NCBI GenBank assembly: GCA_963710675.1
Contig: CAVQBE010000014.1
Location: 1-64,000, forward strand
Direction of reading: 5' to 3'
DNA length: 64,000 bases
From: JACCZX01 sp963710675
GTDB lineage: Bacteria; Pseudomonadota; Gammaproteobacteria; Burkholderiales; Burkholderiaceae_F
Below, piece by piece: positions 35,507 through 44,280 of this stretch. The notes under the pieces are model-generated. The model searched no databases. It saw nothing but the letters and a program-made list of their open reading frames with translations, and was not told the DNA's origin. The number at the start of each line of letters is the position of its first letter. Within the stretch, counting starts at the first letter, position 1. The position numbers were made by a program, and so were the translations under genes.

Positions 35507-37795
35507 ATGGAGGTGCGCTCGATTGCAACGCGTTACGCGGCGCTGGTCGTCGCGCTGCTGGCTGTCGCGCTGATTGCCAGCGGAGCGCTGCAAACATGGA
35601 GCGCACATCGGGATCGACAGCTAGCGCTCGAGGCCCTGCAGCGCGAAAAGGCGCAGGCCGCTGCAGCGGCGGTGTCACGCTTCATCGAAGACATTCTGCG
35701 GAGCCTGGATTGGGTGACGTTATCGGTCGTGCCTACGACGTCGGACGATATCGAGCGGCGCCGCTTCGAGTTTCTCAAGCTGCTGCGTCTGGAGCCCGCA
35801 GTCACGACCGCCACACTGGTTGGCGCCGACGGCCGCGAAGCGTTGCGGGTCTCTCGCATCGAGCCAGATCGCCTCGACAGTGGCATCGATCTGTCAGGCG
35901 AACCGGCGTTTACCGCTACGCATACAACGCGCGCTCATTTCAGCGATGTGCGATTTGTTGCTCAGACCGAACCGTATTTGACTATCGGCGCACCGAGCGC
36001 CGCACGTGACGGATCGGTCGTCATCGCAGACGTCAATCTCAAATTCGTTCGCACGGTGGTGTCTGAAATCAAGGTCGGCGAAACGGGCTACGCGTACGTA
36101 GTGGATGCGCGAGGTCGGTTGGTATCGCATCCCGAGATGAGTCTGGTCCTTCAGATGACTGATATGTCGCAATTACCCCAAGTGCGGGCGGCTACCGCGC
36201 CGGGCGCGCCGACCCAGGGCTTTGCAGACAGCGCGAACGCGCTGGACGGTCCGGCAGTATTGGCGGCGTACGCGAAGATCGCACCTCTCAACTGGACGGT
36301 GTTCGTGGAACAGCCGCGCGCCGAGGCGATCGCGCCGTTGATGCACTCGATCGAACGAAGTGCGCTTATCCTGCTGATCGCGCTCGTTGTTGCTGTCACC
36401 GCAGGAGTTCTGGCAGCGCGACGCATGGTGGCGCCCATCGGCGAATTGCGTCGCGGCGCTCAGCGCTTTGGTGCAGGCGATTTGGCGCACCGTATCGAAG
36501 TCCGCAGCGGCGACGAGCTGCAGGACCTCGCCGCAAACTTTAACTCGATGGGCGAACAGTTGCGTGAGATGTACGCGAACCTAGAGCGGCGCGTGCACGA
36601 TAGGACACAGGAGTTGAATGAACGGAACATCGAGATTGAGCGGAAGAGTCAGCAGCTGGATGACGCCAACCAAGCGAAATCGCGACTGCTAGCCGCTGCC
36701 AGCCATGATTTGCGTCAGCCGATGCACGCGCTGTCGTTGTTCGTCGGACAGCTTCAAGACAGCAAGACAGTTGATGAGCGTATTGCGCTGATGCAGCGAA
36801 TCGAGCGGGCAGTCGGGAGCCTGAGCGAGCTACTCGATCAATTGCTGGACCTTTCCAAACTTGAGGCAGGCGCGGTGCAGGCAGTGCAGCAGGACTTCGC
36901 GGCCGGCGACATGCTGTCGGCGATCGAGACGGAGTTCGCTTCACTTGCGCGCGTCAAAGGGGTCGAGCTGCGCGTCCTGCCAACCGACGCATGGTTGCGC
37001 AGCGATCCGGTTTTGGTGCGGCGGATCTTGTCAAACCTGGTGGCAAACGCCATCCGCTATACCGAACGAGGCGGCGTGCTGATCGGCTGCCGCAAGCGCG
37101 CGCACTCGGTGCGTATCGCGGTGTGGGATACCGGTTGCGGAATCCCGGACGATCGATTTGAAGATGTGTTCCGTGAATTCGTGCAGCTTGCAGGTCCCGA
37201 GCCGCGGCACGCCAATCGATCCGGTAGAGGACTGGGCCTTGGCTTGTCGATCGTGGCGCGCCTGGCCGATTTGCTTGGCACCAAAGTTAAGCTGCGCTCG
37301 ACGGTCGGCCACGGCTCGATGTTTGCATTTGAATTGCCGCTCGGACTCGCCAGTGCGGCCGCACAGCAGCCGCTTATACCGTCCAGCGTTACCGCTTTGC
37401 GCGGAACGTTTGCATTGGTCATTGATGACGACGAAGCCGCGCGTGTGGGCATGTGCGGACTGCTCGAAACGTGGGGCTGTCTCACGCTGTCCGCCCACAG
37501 CAGCAGCGACGCGGTTGCGCAATTGTCTGCGCACGACCGTGCACCGGAACTGATTATCTGCGATTACTGGCTGACAAACGAGACCGGCCTGGATGCGATC
37601 GAACGCGTGCGCGCCGCAATCAGTGGGCGCGTACCCGCTGTGCTGGTTACCGCAGAGACTTCGCGGTCAGTGTTGCTCGCTGCGCAGGCTGCCGGCACAC
37701 CGCTGCTACACAAGCCGGTTTCGCCGCTCAAGCTGCGCGCTCTTCTGGCGCAACTGTTGTCGCGTCCTGACAGCCAAATTCGCATCGCTGCATGA
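35507..37795 (+). CDS. Membrane-bound hybrid sensor histidine kinase (Cache-HAMP-HisKA-HATPase-REC)
   Basis: The 762-residue protein has an N-terminal membrane helix (YAALVVALLAVALIASGAL), a periplasmic double-Cache-like sensor (about 40-280, ending LNWTVFVEQPRAEAIAPL) and a second helix (SALILLIALVVAVTAGVLAA). A HAMP segment follows (MVAPIGELRRGAQRFGAGDL) with a coiled coil. The phospho-acceptor is His400 in AASHDLRQPMHALSLF; ATP-binding blocks are LSNLVANAIRYTERGGVLIG, DTGCGIPDD and GRGLGLGLSIVARLADLLG. The receiver Asp is residue 686 (LIICDYWLTNETGLD). The stop is two bases from the stop of a convergent LuxR-type response regulator, its likely partner. Confidence 0.9.
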   Translation: MEVRSIATRYAALVVALLAVALIASGALQTWSAHRDRQLALEALQREKAQAAAAAVSRFIEDILRSLDWVTLSVVPTTSDDIERRRFEFLKLLRLEPAVTTATLVGADGREALRVSRIEPDRLDSGIDLSGEPAFTATHTTRAHFSDVRFVAQTEPYLTIGAPSAARDGSVVIADVNLKFVRTVVSEIKVGETGYAYVVDARGRLVSHPEMSLVLQMTDMSQLPQVRAATAPGAPTQGFADSANALDGPAVLAAYAKIAPLNWTVFVEQPRAEAIAPLMHSIERSALILLIALVVAVTAGVLAARRMVAPIGELRRGAQRFGAGDLAHRIEVRSGDELQDLAANFNSMGEQLREMYANLERRVHDRTQELNERNIEIERKSQQLDDANQAKSRLLAAASHDLRQPMHALSLFVGQLQDSKTVDERIALMQRIERAVGSLSELLDQLLDLSKLEAGAVQAVQQDFAAGDMLSAIETEFASLARVKGVELRVLPTDAWLRSDPVLVRRILSNLVANAIRYTERGGVLIGCRKRAHSVRIAVWDTGCGIPDDRFEDVFREFVQLAGPEPRHANRSGRGLGLGLSIVARLADLLGTKVKLRSTVGHGSMFAFELPLGLASAAAQQPLIPSSVTALRGTFALVIDDDEAARVGMCGLLETWGCLTLSAHSSSDAVAQLSAHDRAPELIICDYWLTNETGLDAIERVRAAISGRVPAVLVTAETSRSVLLAAQAAGTPLLHKPVSPLKLRALLAQLLSRPDSQIRIAA

Positions 37796-37796
37796 C

Positions 37797-38486
37797 TCAT
37801 GGTTTCCCATCCGCACGGACGTGTTTGTCGATCGAAGGGAGAACCAATTGCAGCTTTCCGACGGCCAACACTGCCTGCGTTCGACTGGTCGCTCCAAGCG
37901 CCTTCAGTATCGCGCTGATCTGATTCTTAACGGTCGACTCAGCCAAGTTGAGTTCGCGGCAGATTCGCTTGTTCGACTGACCCTCCATCATCAATGCGAG
38001 GATCTGAGCCTGCCGCTCGGTAAGACCGATGTCGGAGGGCGTCCGTTGGCCTTGCGCAACTTGCGTTGCAATCGGCTGTTTTGACGCGCCACGACCCACC
38101 AGCTCCGGCGGCACGTACACGCTCCCAGCAAGCACCAGGCTTAACGCGTTCTTCATCACTTCGTTACTGGAAGACTTCGGGACGAAACCCATCGCGCCAG
38201 AATCAAGCGCTTGCTTGACGCTTTCGCGATCGGATGTCGCTGACACCACGACCACAGCGATGGCGGGGTACTTGGCGCGAAGGGATCGCAATGCGGTCAA
38301 TCCGTGCATGCCGGGCAACGACAGATCGAGCAACATCAGGTCAAGGTCGGGGTGACGCTCTATCGTCTGAAAGGCAAGCTCCGGCTCACCCGCTTCGAGC
38401 ACTTCTGCATCCGGGACCAGACTGATCAATACCCGGCCGAGCGCATCCCGGATCAGTGCGTGATCATCGACGATAAGAACCTTCAT
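37797..38486 (-). CDS. NarL/LuxR-family response regulator
   Basis: From ATG 38,486 the 229-residue protein has a receiver (MKVLIVDDHALIRDALGRVL; phospho-acceptor Asp54 in LDLMLLDLSLPGMHGLTALR; Lys in GFVPKSSS). The C-terminal GerE-type HTH reads LTERQAQILALMMEGQSNKR and LNLAESTVKNQISAILKALG. Both halves are complete and of normal size. It is tail-to-tail with the hybrid kinase at 35,507, whose receiver or kinase could feed it. An in-frame extension to 38,534 is less likely. Confidence 0.9.
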   Translation of the reverse strand: MKVLIVDDHALIRDALGRVLISLVPDAEVLEAGEPELAFQTIERHPDLDLMLLDLSLPGMHGLTALRSLRAKYPAIAVVVVSATSDRESVKQALDSGAMGFVPKSSSNEVMKNALSLVLAGSVYVPPELVGRGASKQPIATQVAQGQRTPSDIGLTERQAQILALMMEGQSNKRICRELNLAESTVKNQISAILKALGATSRTQAVLAVGKLQLVLPSIDKHVRADGKP

Positions 38487-38520
38487 ATGGTTGGATCGGG
38501 CTGCCGTGGGGAAACCAACA

Positions 38521-39498
38521 TCACTCGATGACACGACTGGCGCGCATGCGGATAGCCTGCGGAACGTCGAGGCCGATCTCGCGCGCCGCAGTCAGATTAA
38601 CGTCAAGCTCGAATCGTGTCGGCTGCTGAAATGGCAGCTCGGCGGCACGGGCGCCTTTGAGTATTTTGTCAATCGTGCCAGCGATTCTTTGCCACTGCTC
38701 ATCCAGCGACGGTCCATAGGCAATCAGGCCGCCCACCTCGGTGAATGCGGGGCTGTGATACATCGCCGGCATCCGGTAGCGTGCCGCTAGCCGAACGAGC
38801 TCGCCTCGCTCGCCGACGTACGTCGGCGAAATCATCACCAGCATTGCCTCGGCGCGCACCTTCCTAGCGGCTTCAAACGCGGCTTCAAAATCGCGCTCTG
38901 ATTTGGCATGCAGGACGTGGGCTTCAAGGTTAAGGCGGCGCGCGGCGGCTTCAACGGCTTTGAGCTGGCGCTCGTGCGTGACCGGGTCCCAGAGCACGGC
39001 GACGCGGCTCAGTCGCGGGACAAGTTCCTTTAACAGTTCAAGCCGCTTTGCTGACAACTCAACGCCTATCACGGCGAAGCCGGTGACATTGCCACCCGGG
39101 CGGGAGAGACTCTTGGCGAATCCCGATTCGACCGGCAGTCCCAACAAGGCCACGATCGGGGTCGTGGTCGTTGCCTGCTGCGCAGCGCGCGTCGACAAAT
39201 CTCCGGCGGTCGTGATGACGTCGACCTTCAGGCGCACAAGCTCACTGGCTAGTTCCTTGAGGCGGGCCGCGTCGTTACCGGCGTATCGGTACTCAAAGGC
39301 AACAGTTCTTCCTTCGTGCCATCCCAGTTCCTGCAGATTCTTCAGCAGCGCCGAGATGTGCGGATGAATCGGCGGCGGAGGCGACGTCTGCCAGAGCACG
39401 CCGATGCGCGGAACATGCGACGCGGGTTGAGCGCCGATCGGCGCAGCTGTGAGGAGGCAGACCGCGGTCGCAATCGAGCCTATCGCACGGATCAGCAC
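38521..39498 (-). CDS. ABC-type substrate-binding protein (PF04392 family)
   Basis: Starting at GTG 39,498 (GGAGACG upstream), the precursor has a signal peptide (IGSIATAVCLLTAAPIGAQP) and the family's opening VPRIGVLWQTSPPPPIHPHI. Conserved segments are LLKNLQELGWHEGRTVAFEY, DVITTAGDLSTRAAQQATTT and VESGFAKSLSRPGGNVTGFA, followed by RLSRVAVLWDP and a C-terminal block ending RMRASRVIE. Periplasmic ligand-binding fold related to tryptophan/aromatic ABC uptake proteins. It is a paralogue of the neighbour at 39,623; no permease or ATPase gene is adjacent. Confidence 0.88.
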   Translation of the reverse strand: MLIRAIGSIATAVCLLTAAPIGAQPASHVPRIGVLWQTSPPPPIHPHISALLKNLQELGWHEGRTVAFEYRYAGNDAARLKELASELVRLKVDVITTAGDLSTRAAQQATTTTPIVALLGLPVESGFAKSLSRPGGNVTGFAVIGVELSAKRLELLKELVPRLSRVAVLWDPVTHERQLKAVEAAARRLNLEAHVLHAKSERDFEAAFEAARKVRAEAMLVMISPTYVGERGELVRLAARYRMPAMYHSPAFTEVGGLIAYGPSLDEQWQRIAGTIDKILKGARAAELPFQQPTRFELDVNLTAAREIGLDVPQAIRMRASRVIE

Positions 39499-39622
39499 AT
39501 CGCGTCTCCGGTTAGTCGTCCGATTCCGTTTGCATCTAGCATGCCGCGGCTCCCAAGCCTGCGCAGTGGCGGGAATCTGAACTGTTCCGCTGAATGCCCG
39601 GCACGCGAGCGCGCTGATGCGT

Positions 39623-40624
39623 TTACTCGATGACACGATCGGCCCGCAGCAGCACCGACGGCGGAATAGTTAATCCAAGCGTGCGCGCGGTCGTCTGATT
39701 TAGGGAGAGATCAAACTTAATTGGCTGCTCGACGGGCAACTCGGCTGGTTTCGCGCCCTTCAGAATCTTGTCGACGTAAGCCGCCGCACGCCGAAATTGA
39801 TCGTAGTAGCTCGGCCCGTAGGACACGAGACCGCCAGCCTCGACGAATGTGCCCTCATCAAACATGCTGGGCAATCGGTTCTTGCGCGCAGCGTCTGCAA
39901 TCAGTTGCCGCCCTTTGAAGTTAGCGGGGTTGCCAAATGCCCACAGCGCATCCGCTCCGCTTGACGCGGCCGCTGCCAGACTCGTCACCACCTCTTCAGG
40001 GGTACGCGCTGCGAAGGCCTGAACTTTCACTCCCGACGCCTCCGCCGCTGTTACTAGTTCGCGCATTGCCAAAGATTCCACCGGATTCGCAGGATCGAAC
40101 AAGATCGCCACGCGGGACGCTTTCGGAATGATCTCCCGCAGCAATTCCACTCTTTTCGCCATCAACTGTGGCCCTAATGTACTGAGCCCCGTGACGTTGC
40201 CCCCCGGTCGCGCAAGGCTTTCAATCAGTCCCACTTTATCCGGAAACGACGCCAATACCATCACGACGGGAATCGTTGTCGTCGCATCCTTGGCTGCGCG
40301 AATCGCTTGCGTTGAAGACGCAACAATGACGTCGGGCTTCAGCGCCGCCAACTCGCGCGCAAGCGTTGGCAGTCGATCCGGAGAACCGTCCGACCACCGC
40401 GCCTCGACCGTGATGTTGCGACCCTCCACATAACCCAGGTCGCGCAACCCTTGGCGAAGCCCTTCCCAACTAGGTGTGTTCTCGTTGCCGAGCGTGCCAA
40501 TTCGGAATACGCGGGTGGCGGGCTGTGCATCGGCGCTCGACGACATGAACGCACCGAAGAGCACGGTTGACATCAAAATACTTCGAAACCACATCATGTT
40601 CATATTGTCGTCTAACCGAAACAC
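39623..40624 (-). CDS. ABC-type substrate-binding protein (PF04392 family), paralogue
   Basis: The 333-residue precursor starts MFRLDDNMNMMWFRSILMST; shorter starts at the later Met residues are possible. After the signal peptide come ATRVFRIGTLGNENTPSWEG, LRQGLRDLGYVEGRNITVEA, DVIVASSTQAIRAAKDATTT and LARPGGNVTGLSTLGPQLMA, then SRVAILFDPANP, GGLVSYGPSYYDQFRRAAAY and VDKILKGAKPAELPVEQP. The close similarity to the gene at 38,521 points to an old tandem duplication. Ligand unknown. Confidence 0.88.
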   Translation of the reverse strand: MFRLDDNMNMMWFRSILMSTVLFGAFMSSSADAQPATRVFRIGTLGNENTPSWEGLRQGLRDLGYVEGRNITVEARWSDGSPDRLPTLARELAALKPDVIVASSTQAIRAAKDATTTIPVVMVLASFPDKVGLIESLARPGGNVTGLSTLGPQLMAKRVELLREIIPKASRVAILFDPANPVESLAMRELVTAAEASGVKVQAFAARTPEEVVTSLAAAASSGADALWAFGNPANFKGRQLIADAARKNRLPSMFDEGTFVEAGGLVSYGPSYYDQFRRAAAYVDKILKGAKPAELPVEQPIKFDLSLNQTTARTLGLTIPPSVLLRADRVIE

Positions 40625-40758
40625 GTGCGTGTAGTCCGTAAACGAGCAGCTTGTAATAATTTCTTGCGTCGGCCGTCCTTGCCGGCGTTTGTTGCTTCTG
40701 ACAAAGCAATAAATAACGTTTTAGAACGCTTAAGGACGGGGTCGGACCCGTGCCGCGA

Positions 40759-40804
40759 AACTCCCTCATCGCCGCAACAGCGGTTCTTTGCAAACGAGGG
40801 AGTT
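40759..40804 (+). promoter_or_regulatory. Leader hairpin overlapping the ribosome-binding site of the lipoprotein gene
   Basis: The 9 bp arms aactccctc (40,759-40,767) and gagggagtt (40,796-40,804) are perfect complements, and the right arm contains the Shine-Dalgarno bases five nucleotides before ATG 40,810. Folding would hide the ribosome-binding site. Confidence 0.45.
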
Positions 40805-40809
40805 CCAAA

Positions 40810-41271
40810 ATGTTCAATCCGTGCAACCCGCGCCGCAGAACCATTGCATGGCTTCTCTGCAGCGGCATGTTTCTGAGCGCCTGTGGGGCAGGCCAGTTGG
40901 AAGAATCCGAGCTGCTCGCTGAAGCGGCGAATGCGCAGGTCGTCACTCCGTTGCTCGACGACGTCGGTCAGGTGATGCCGTCAGATCCACAAGCGATACC
41001 GGCTGATGTCTCGGCGCGCACACGCGCGGGTCGCTACGCCACTTCAGCGCAGGCTCGGGCCCTTCAAAATGCGCTCGGCAGTGACATTCGCATCGTTGAA
41101 GTCGGCTGTTGTGGCGAAGCTGCGCTCGAGCACGCGGTCGCCCAAGCGTTTGCGGAGCGTGCGACCGCGGGGGCGGTGCTTGTCAATGGGTCGGACATGC
41201 GTCTTGCAGCAGCAGCGGTGGAGCGTTTCAACGACTTGGGGCTTGAACGTGTTTGGTTGGTGTCGCGCTGA
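40810..41271 (+). CDS. Lipoprotein of unknown function
   Basis: From ATG 40,810 (GAGGGAGTT upstream) the 153-residue precursor begins MFNPCNPRRRTIAWLLCSGM and has a lipobox LSAC followed by GAG, so the mature N terminus is a lipidated Cys. The rest is helical and Ala/Val-rich (ARALQNALGSDIRIVEVGCC then GEAALEHAVAQAFAERAT), with a CC pair. No family recognised. The stop overlaps the next ATG by one base (TGATG), so the two are coupled. Confidence 0.7.
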   Translation: MFNPCNPRRRTIAWLLCSGMFLSACGAGQLEESELLAEAANAQVVTPLLDDVGQVMPSDPQAIPADVSARTRAGRYATSAQARALQNALGSDIRIVEVGCCGEAALEHAVAQAFAERATAGAVLVNGSDMRLAAAAVERFNDLGLERVWLVSR

Positions 41272-41618
41272 TGGCCTCCCGTCCGATCGCGTCCGAGTGG
41301 CCGTCGCTGGTGTGCAAGGCACCTTCGCGGGCCAGCTTTGGCGAGCTCTATCTTCGGCTGCTGACATGGGCTTTCACGCTTTTCAGTTCGGTGCGCATTG
41401 CATCGTACGTACCGACCCTGTATGCGATTTATATAAGCGGCGATTCGAGTCAGCACTCGCTTTGGACGTGGCTTACGTGGGTAGGCGCCAATGCCACGAT
41501 GGCAGCATGGCTGTATGAGCACAACGGTCGCAGGATGAATCCCGCGATCGCAGTCAATGTCGGCAACGCATCGATGTGCATGGCAACGGCAGCGCTAATC
41601 ATCCAGTACCGGATGTGA
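41271..41618 (+). CDS. Small membrane protein
   Basis: The 115-residue product starts one base inside the lipoprotein stop. Three or four hydrophobic helices are visible: YLRLLTWAFTLFSSVRIASY, YVPTLYAIYIS, LWTWLTWVGANATMAAWLYE and NASMCMATAALIIQYRM. Inner membrane. Translational coupling with the lipoprotein suggests a joint role. No known domain. Confidence 0.65.
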   Translation: MASRPIASEWPSLVCKAPSRASFGELYLRLLTWAFTLFSSVRIASYVPTLYAIYISGDSSQHSLWTWLTWVGANATMAAWLYEHNGRRMNPAIAVNVGNASMCMATAALIIQYRM

Positions 41619-41633
41619 CGCGACAGCACGCGC

Positions 41634-44150
41634 TCAGCGCAACGCCAGGTCAACTGCGGCGGCGTCGGTGAGCGGTTCGCCTTCTACTCGCCAGCGCTGC
41701 AGTTCGTCCGGCTGAACTCGCGCGGCGTTGATTGCCTCGAGCAGGCGAGCACGGAACTGGCGCGTCAGTGGGTGCACCTTGTTGCCATTGGTGCGGATGT
41801 GGCGCTGGAGTGCCGCGTCGATGCGCACGGCATCGCCAAGGCGCCCATCAGCGATACACAGCATCGCAAGCGCCTCAGCGCTGTAGACGCCGATTGGTGT
41901 CGATCTGAGTTCACGCCGGCGCGAGCGCATGATGTCAAAGGCCTCGTCGAGACGCTTCAGCACTGTAAGGGCGTACGCCGTTTGACATGCAACCTGCAAG
42001 AAAGTGCGCGGCAGGTCTGGCCGCGCCAGAAGGGCCATCCCTAAAACCGCTGCTTCCTCGTGACGATCTACGCAGTTCATGTAAGCCATCAGATTCGACT
42101 CGCACGCCATCAGAGGCCACGTCTCGTCAGGTGCCTCTTGCAGCACGGCGCGCTGCTGTTCCAAAGAGGCGATCACTTGTGGAATGTCCTGCCTGTGCTC
42201 GTGCAGCATCATTTCGACCGTCAGTCGTAGGCCACGCACATAGGCTGGGTCGTCACGCCATTCAAGCGATCGCAGTTCCGCGATCACCCGCTGCGTTTCT
42301 TCGGTATCGCCACGGCGCGCCAGCGTGAAACCGAACGCGGCGAGCGCAGTCTGTAAACGCCGCCTGAAACCTGCAGCCCGCGCGCGCTCGACCGCCTCCT
42401 GCTTTACGCGTTGCAGTTCCTCGTGACTCATGCCTCCTTGAATGCCGAAAGTTCCCAGCCGCCAGAGGAGGTTGACCTGAGCGCTTGCGGGTGCAACATC
42501 GAGATGGGCACGCATCGCGTTGAGCTTCGGAAGCAGCTCTCCGATCAGACCGAGTTGCATGTAAAGGGTCGCGGCAGCCCCTGCCAAGGTAATGGCAAGC
42601 GCCCAATCGGCGGCCTCCACGGCCCAGTCGAGTGCGGCGCGCGCATTGTCAACCTCCGGTTGCAGACGCTGCGCTACTTCACTGGCGCTTGCTTTTCCGC
42701 TATCACCCCAGCGGGCCTCGTCAACCGTTGCGAACAGATTCGCCACGGCGCGTGCATGACGCGCGCGAGCTGCAGCTGTCTCACCGGCGGTTGCGAGTTG
42801 TTCCAATGCAAAGACGCGCATTGTTTCCAGCAGCCGGTATCGCACAGGTTCGCCGGCATCAACACTGACGAGTGATCTGTCGACCAGCGTACCGAGCGCT
42901 TCCAACACCGCCCACGAGTCCAACGAACCGCTTGCACCGTCAGCGGCGACATGTTGGGCGAGATCGAGTGTGAAACCCCCGACAAACACTCCAAGCTGTC
43001 GCAGCACTGCTTGCTCAGCTGGATTCAGAAGCGAGTGACTCCATTGCAGCGCGGCGCGCAACGTCTGGTGACGTTGGGGCAGATCGCGTGGGCCGACGGT
43101 GAGGAATTGCAGGCGATCACTTAGCTTGTCGCGCAGCCCGTGCACGCCGAGCAGGTTGACGCGCGCCGCAGCCAGTTCGATAGCCAATGGCAGGCCGTCG
43201 AGCTGGCGGCAGATGTCGGCAACTACCGGTCCGTTTGAAGCGTCGAGCGCAAAACGCCGGTCGACTGCGCGCGCTCGTTCTGCGAACAGCTGCAGCGCCC
43301 CGAAGCGCTCGTCGGGCACATCGTCCGCACGTGGCAACGCCAGTGGTTGCAGCGCGAAGATCTGCTCACCTTGTATTCGCATGGCCGCTTGACTTGTTAA
43401 CAGTATGTGCACCGAAGGTGCTTCACGCCGCAATGCGAGCACCAGCAGCCGCACTGATTCGAGCAGATGCTCGCAGTTGTCGATAACCAGCAACATCGAA
43501 TGCGATTGCAGCGCGACCGCGACTTTGTCTGCCGAGTGCGCCCCTGCGGTCACTCGCGCAGCTTGTGCGACTGCAGACAGCAATTGGGTCAGATCGAAAA
43601 CGGAAGCAGCCTCTACCCAGGCCACACCGTCCCTCCATTTTTCCGCAAGCAGGCTTGCAACGGCCAATGCAAGGCGCGTCTTGCCCATGCCGCCGGCACC
43701 GGTGACCGTGACAAGTGTCTGGCCGGATAGGTAACGCGCCAATTCAGATAGCTCTTGCTCGCGTCCAATCAACGGCACCGGGTGCGCGGGCAGCGCCTTG
43801 TTGTGAACAGCAGTCGGGGCCGGCGCGGGCGTGCTACTTGCGGATTCATTTTCAAGCGGGGCGATGAAACGATATCCGCGGCCCGGAACCGTCGCTATGA
43901 CATCCGAGCCCAGTATCTTGCGCAGTCCACTGACCTGAACATGGAGATTGGCTTCCTCGACGAATACATCCGGCCAGACGATGTCGAGCAGTTCTGCTTT
44001 CGGGACCGTTCGATCACGACGCTCCACCAATGCGTGCAGCAAATCGATTGCGCGAGCGCCCAGCGGTGCCGGCTGACCATCGACCAACAATTGGCGTCTT
44101 GCAGGAAGCAGTTCGCAACTGCCGAACCTGAATGTCGCGCTGACGTTCAT
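41634..44150 (-). CDS. Winged-helix regulator with NB-ARC-like ATPase and TPR region
   Basis: The 838-residue protein begins with an OmpR-type winged helix (about 1-105): FRFGSCELLPARRQLLVDGQ, LGARAIDLLHALVERRDRTV and VFVEEANLHVQVSGLRKILG ending in PGRGYRFIAP. An ATPase module follows with Walker A VTVTGAGGMGKTRLALAVAS, Walker B SMLLVIDNCEHLLESVRLLV and sensor HILLTSQAAMR, as in AfsR/LuxR-type STAND regulators; CRQLDGLPLAIELAAARVNL is the GLPLA block. The C-terminal ~400 residues are helical TPR-like repeats. There is no receiver domain. A signal-gated transcription activator is likely. It lies downstream of a hybrid kinase on the same strand. Confidence 0.88.
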   Translation of the reverse strand: MNVSATFRFGSCELLPARRQLLVDGQPAPLGARAIDLLHALVERRDRTVPKAELLDIVWPDVFVEEANLHVQVSGLRKILGSDVIATVPGRGYRFIAPLENESASSTPAPAPTAVHNKALPAHPVPLIGREQELSELARYLSGQTLVTVTGAGGMGKTRLALAVASLLAEKWRDGVAWVEAASVFDLTQLLSAVAQAARVTAGAHSADKVAVALQSHSMLLVIDNCEHLLESVRLLVLALRREAPSVHILLTSQAAMRIQGEQIFALQPLALPRADDVPDERFGALQLFAERARAVDRRFALDASNGPVVADICRQLDGLPLAIELAAARVNLLGVHGLRDKLSDRLQFLTVGPRDLPQRHQTLRAALQWSHSLLNPAEQAVLRQLGVFVGGFTLDLAQHVAADGASGSLDSWAVLEALGTLVDRSLVSVDAGEPVRYRLLETMRVFALEQLATAGETAAARARHARAVANLFATVDEARWGDSGKASASEVAQRLQPEVDNARAALDWAVEAADWALAITLAGAAATLYMQLGLIGELLPKLNAMRAHLDVAPASAQVNLLWRLGTFGIQGGMSHEELQRVKQEAVERARAAGFRRRLQTALAAFGFTLARRGDTEETQRVIAELRSLEWRDDPAYVRGLRLTVEMMLHEHRQDIPQVIASLEQQRAVLQEAPDETWPLMACESNLMAYMNCVDRHEEAAVLGMALLARPDLPRTFLQVACQTAYALTVLKRLDEAFDIMRSRRRELRSTPIGVYSAEALAMLCIADGRLGDAVRIDAALQRHIRTNGNKVHPLTRQFRARLLEAINAARVQPDELQRWRVEGEPLTDAAAVDLALR

Positions 44151-44280
44151 GTGCTTGCAGCCCGTCGCCGCGACAGCGGCGGGCCGTTGTTCCTACGAAA
44201 GTGTTTTGCTGGGGTGTACTTTAATAGAGGTACGTGGTCGGCAGATTCCTCGCCTGCATCCGCCGACGTAGAACGCCGCC

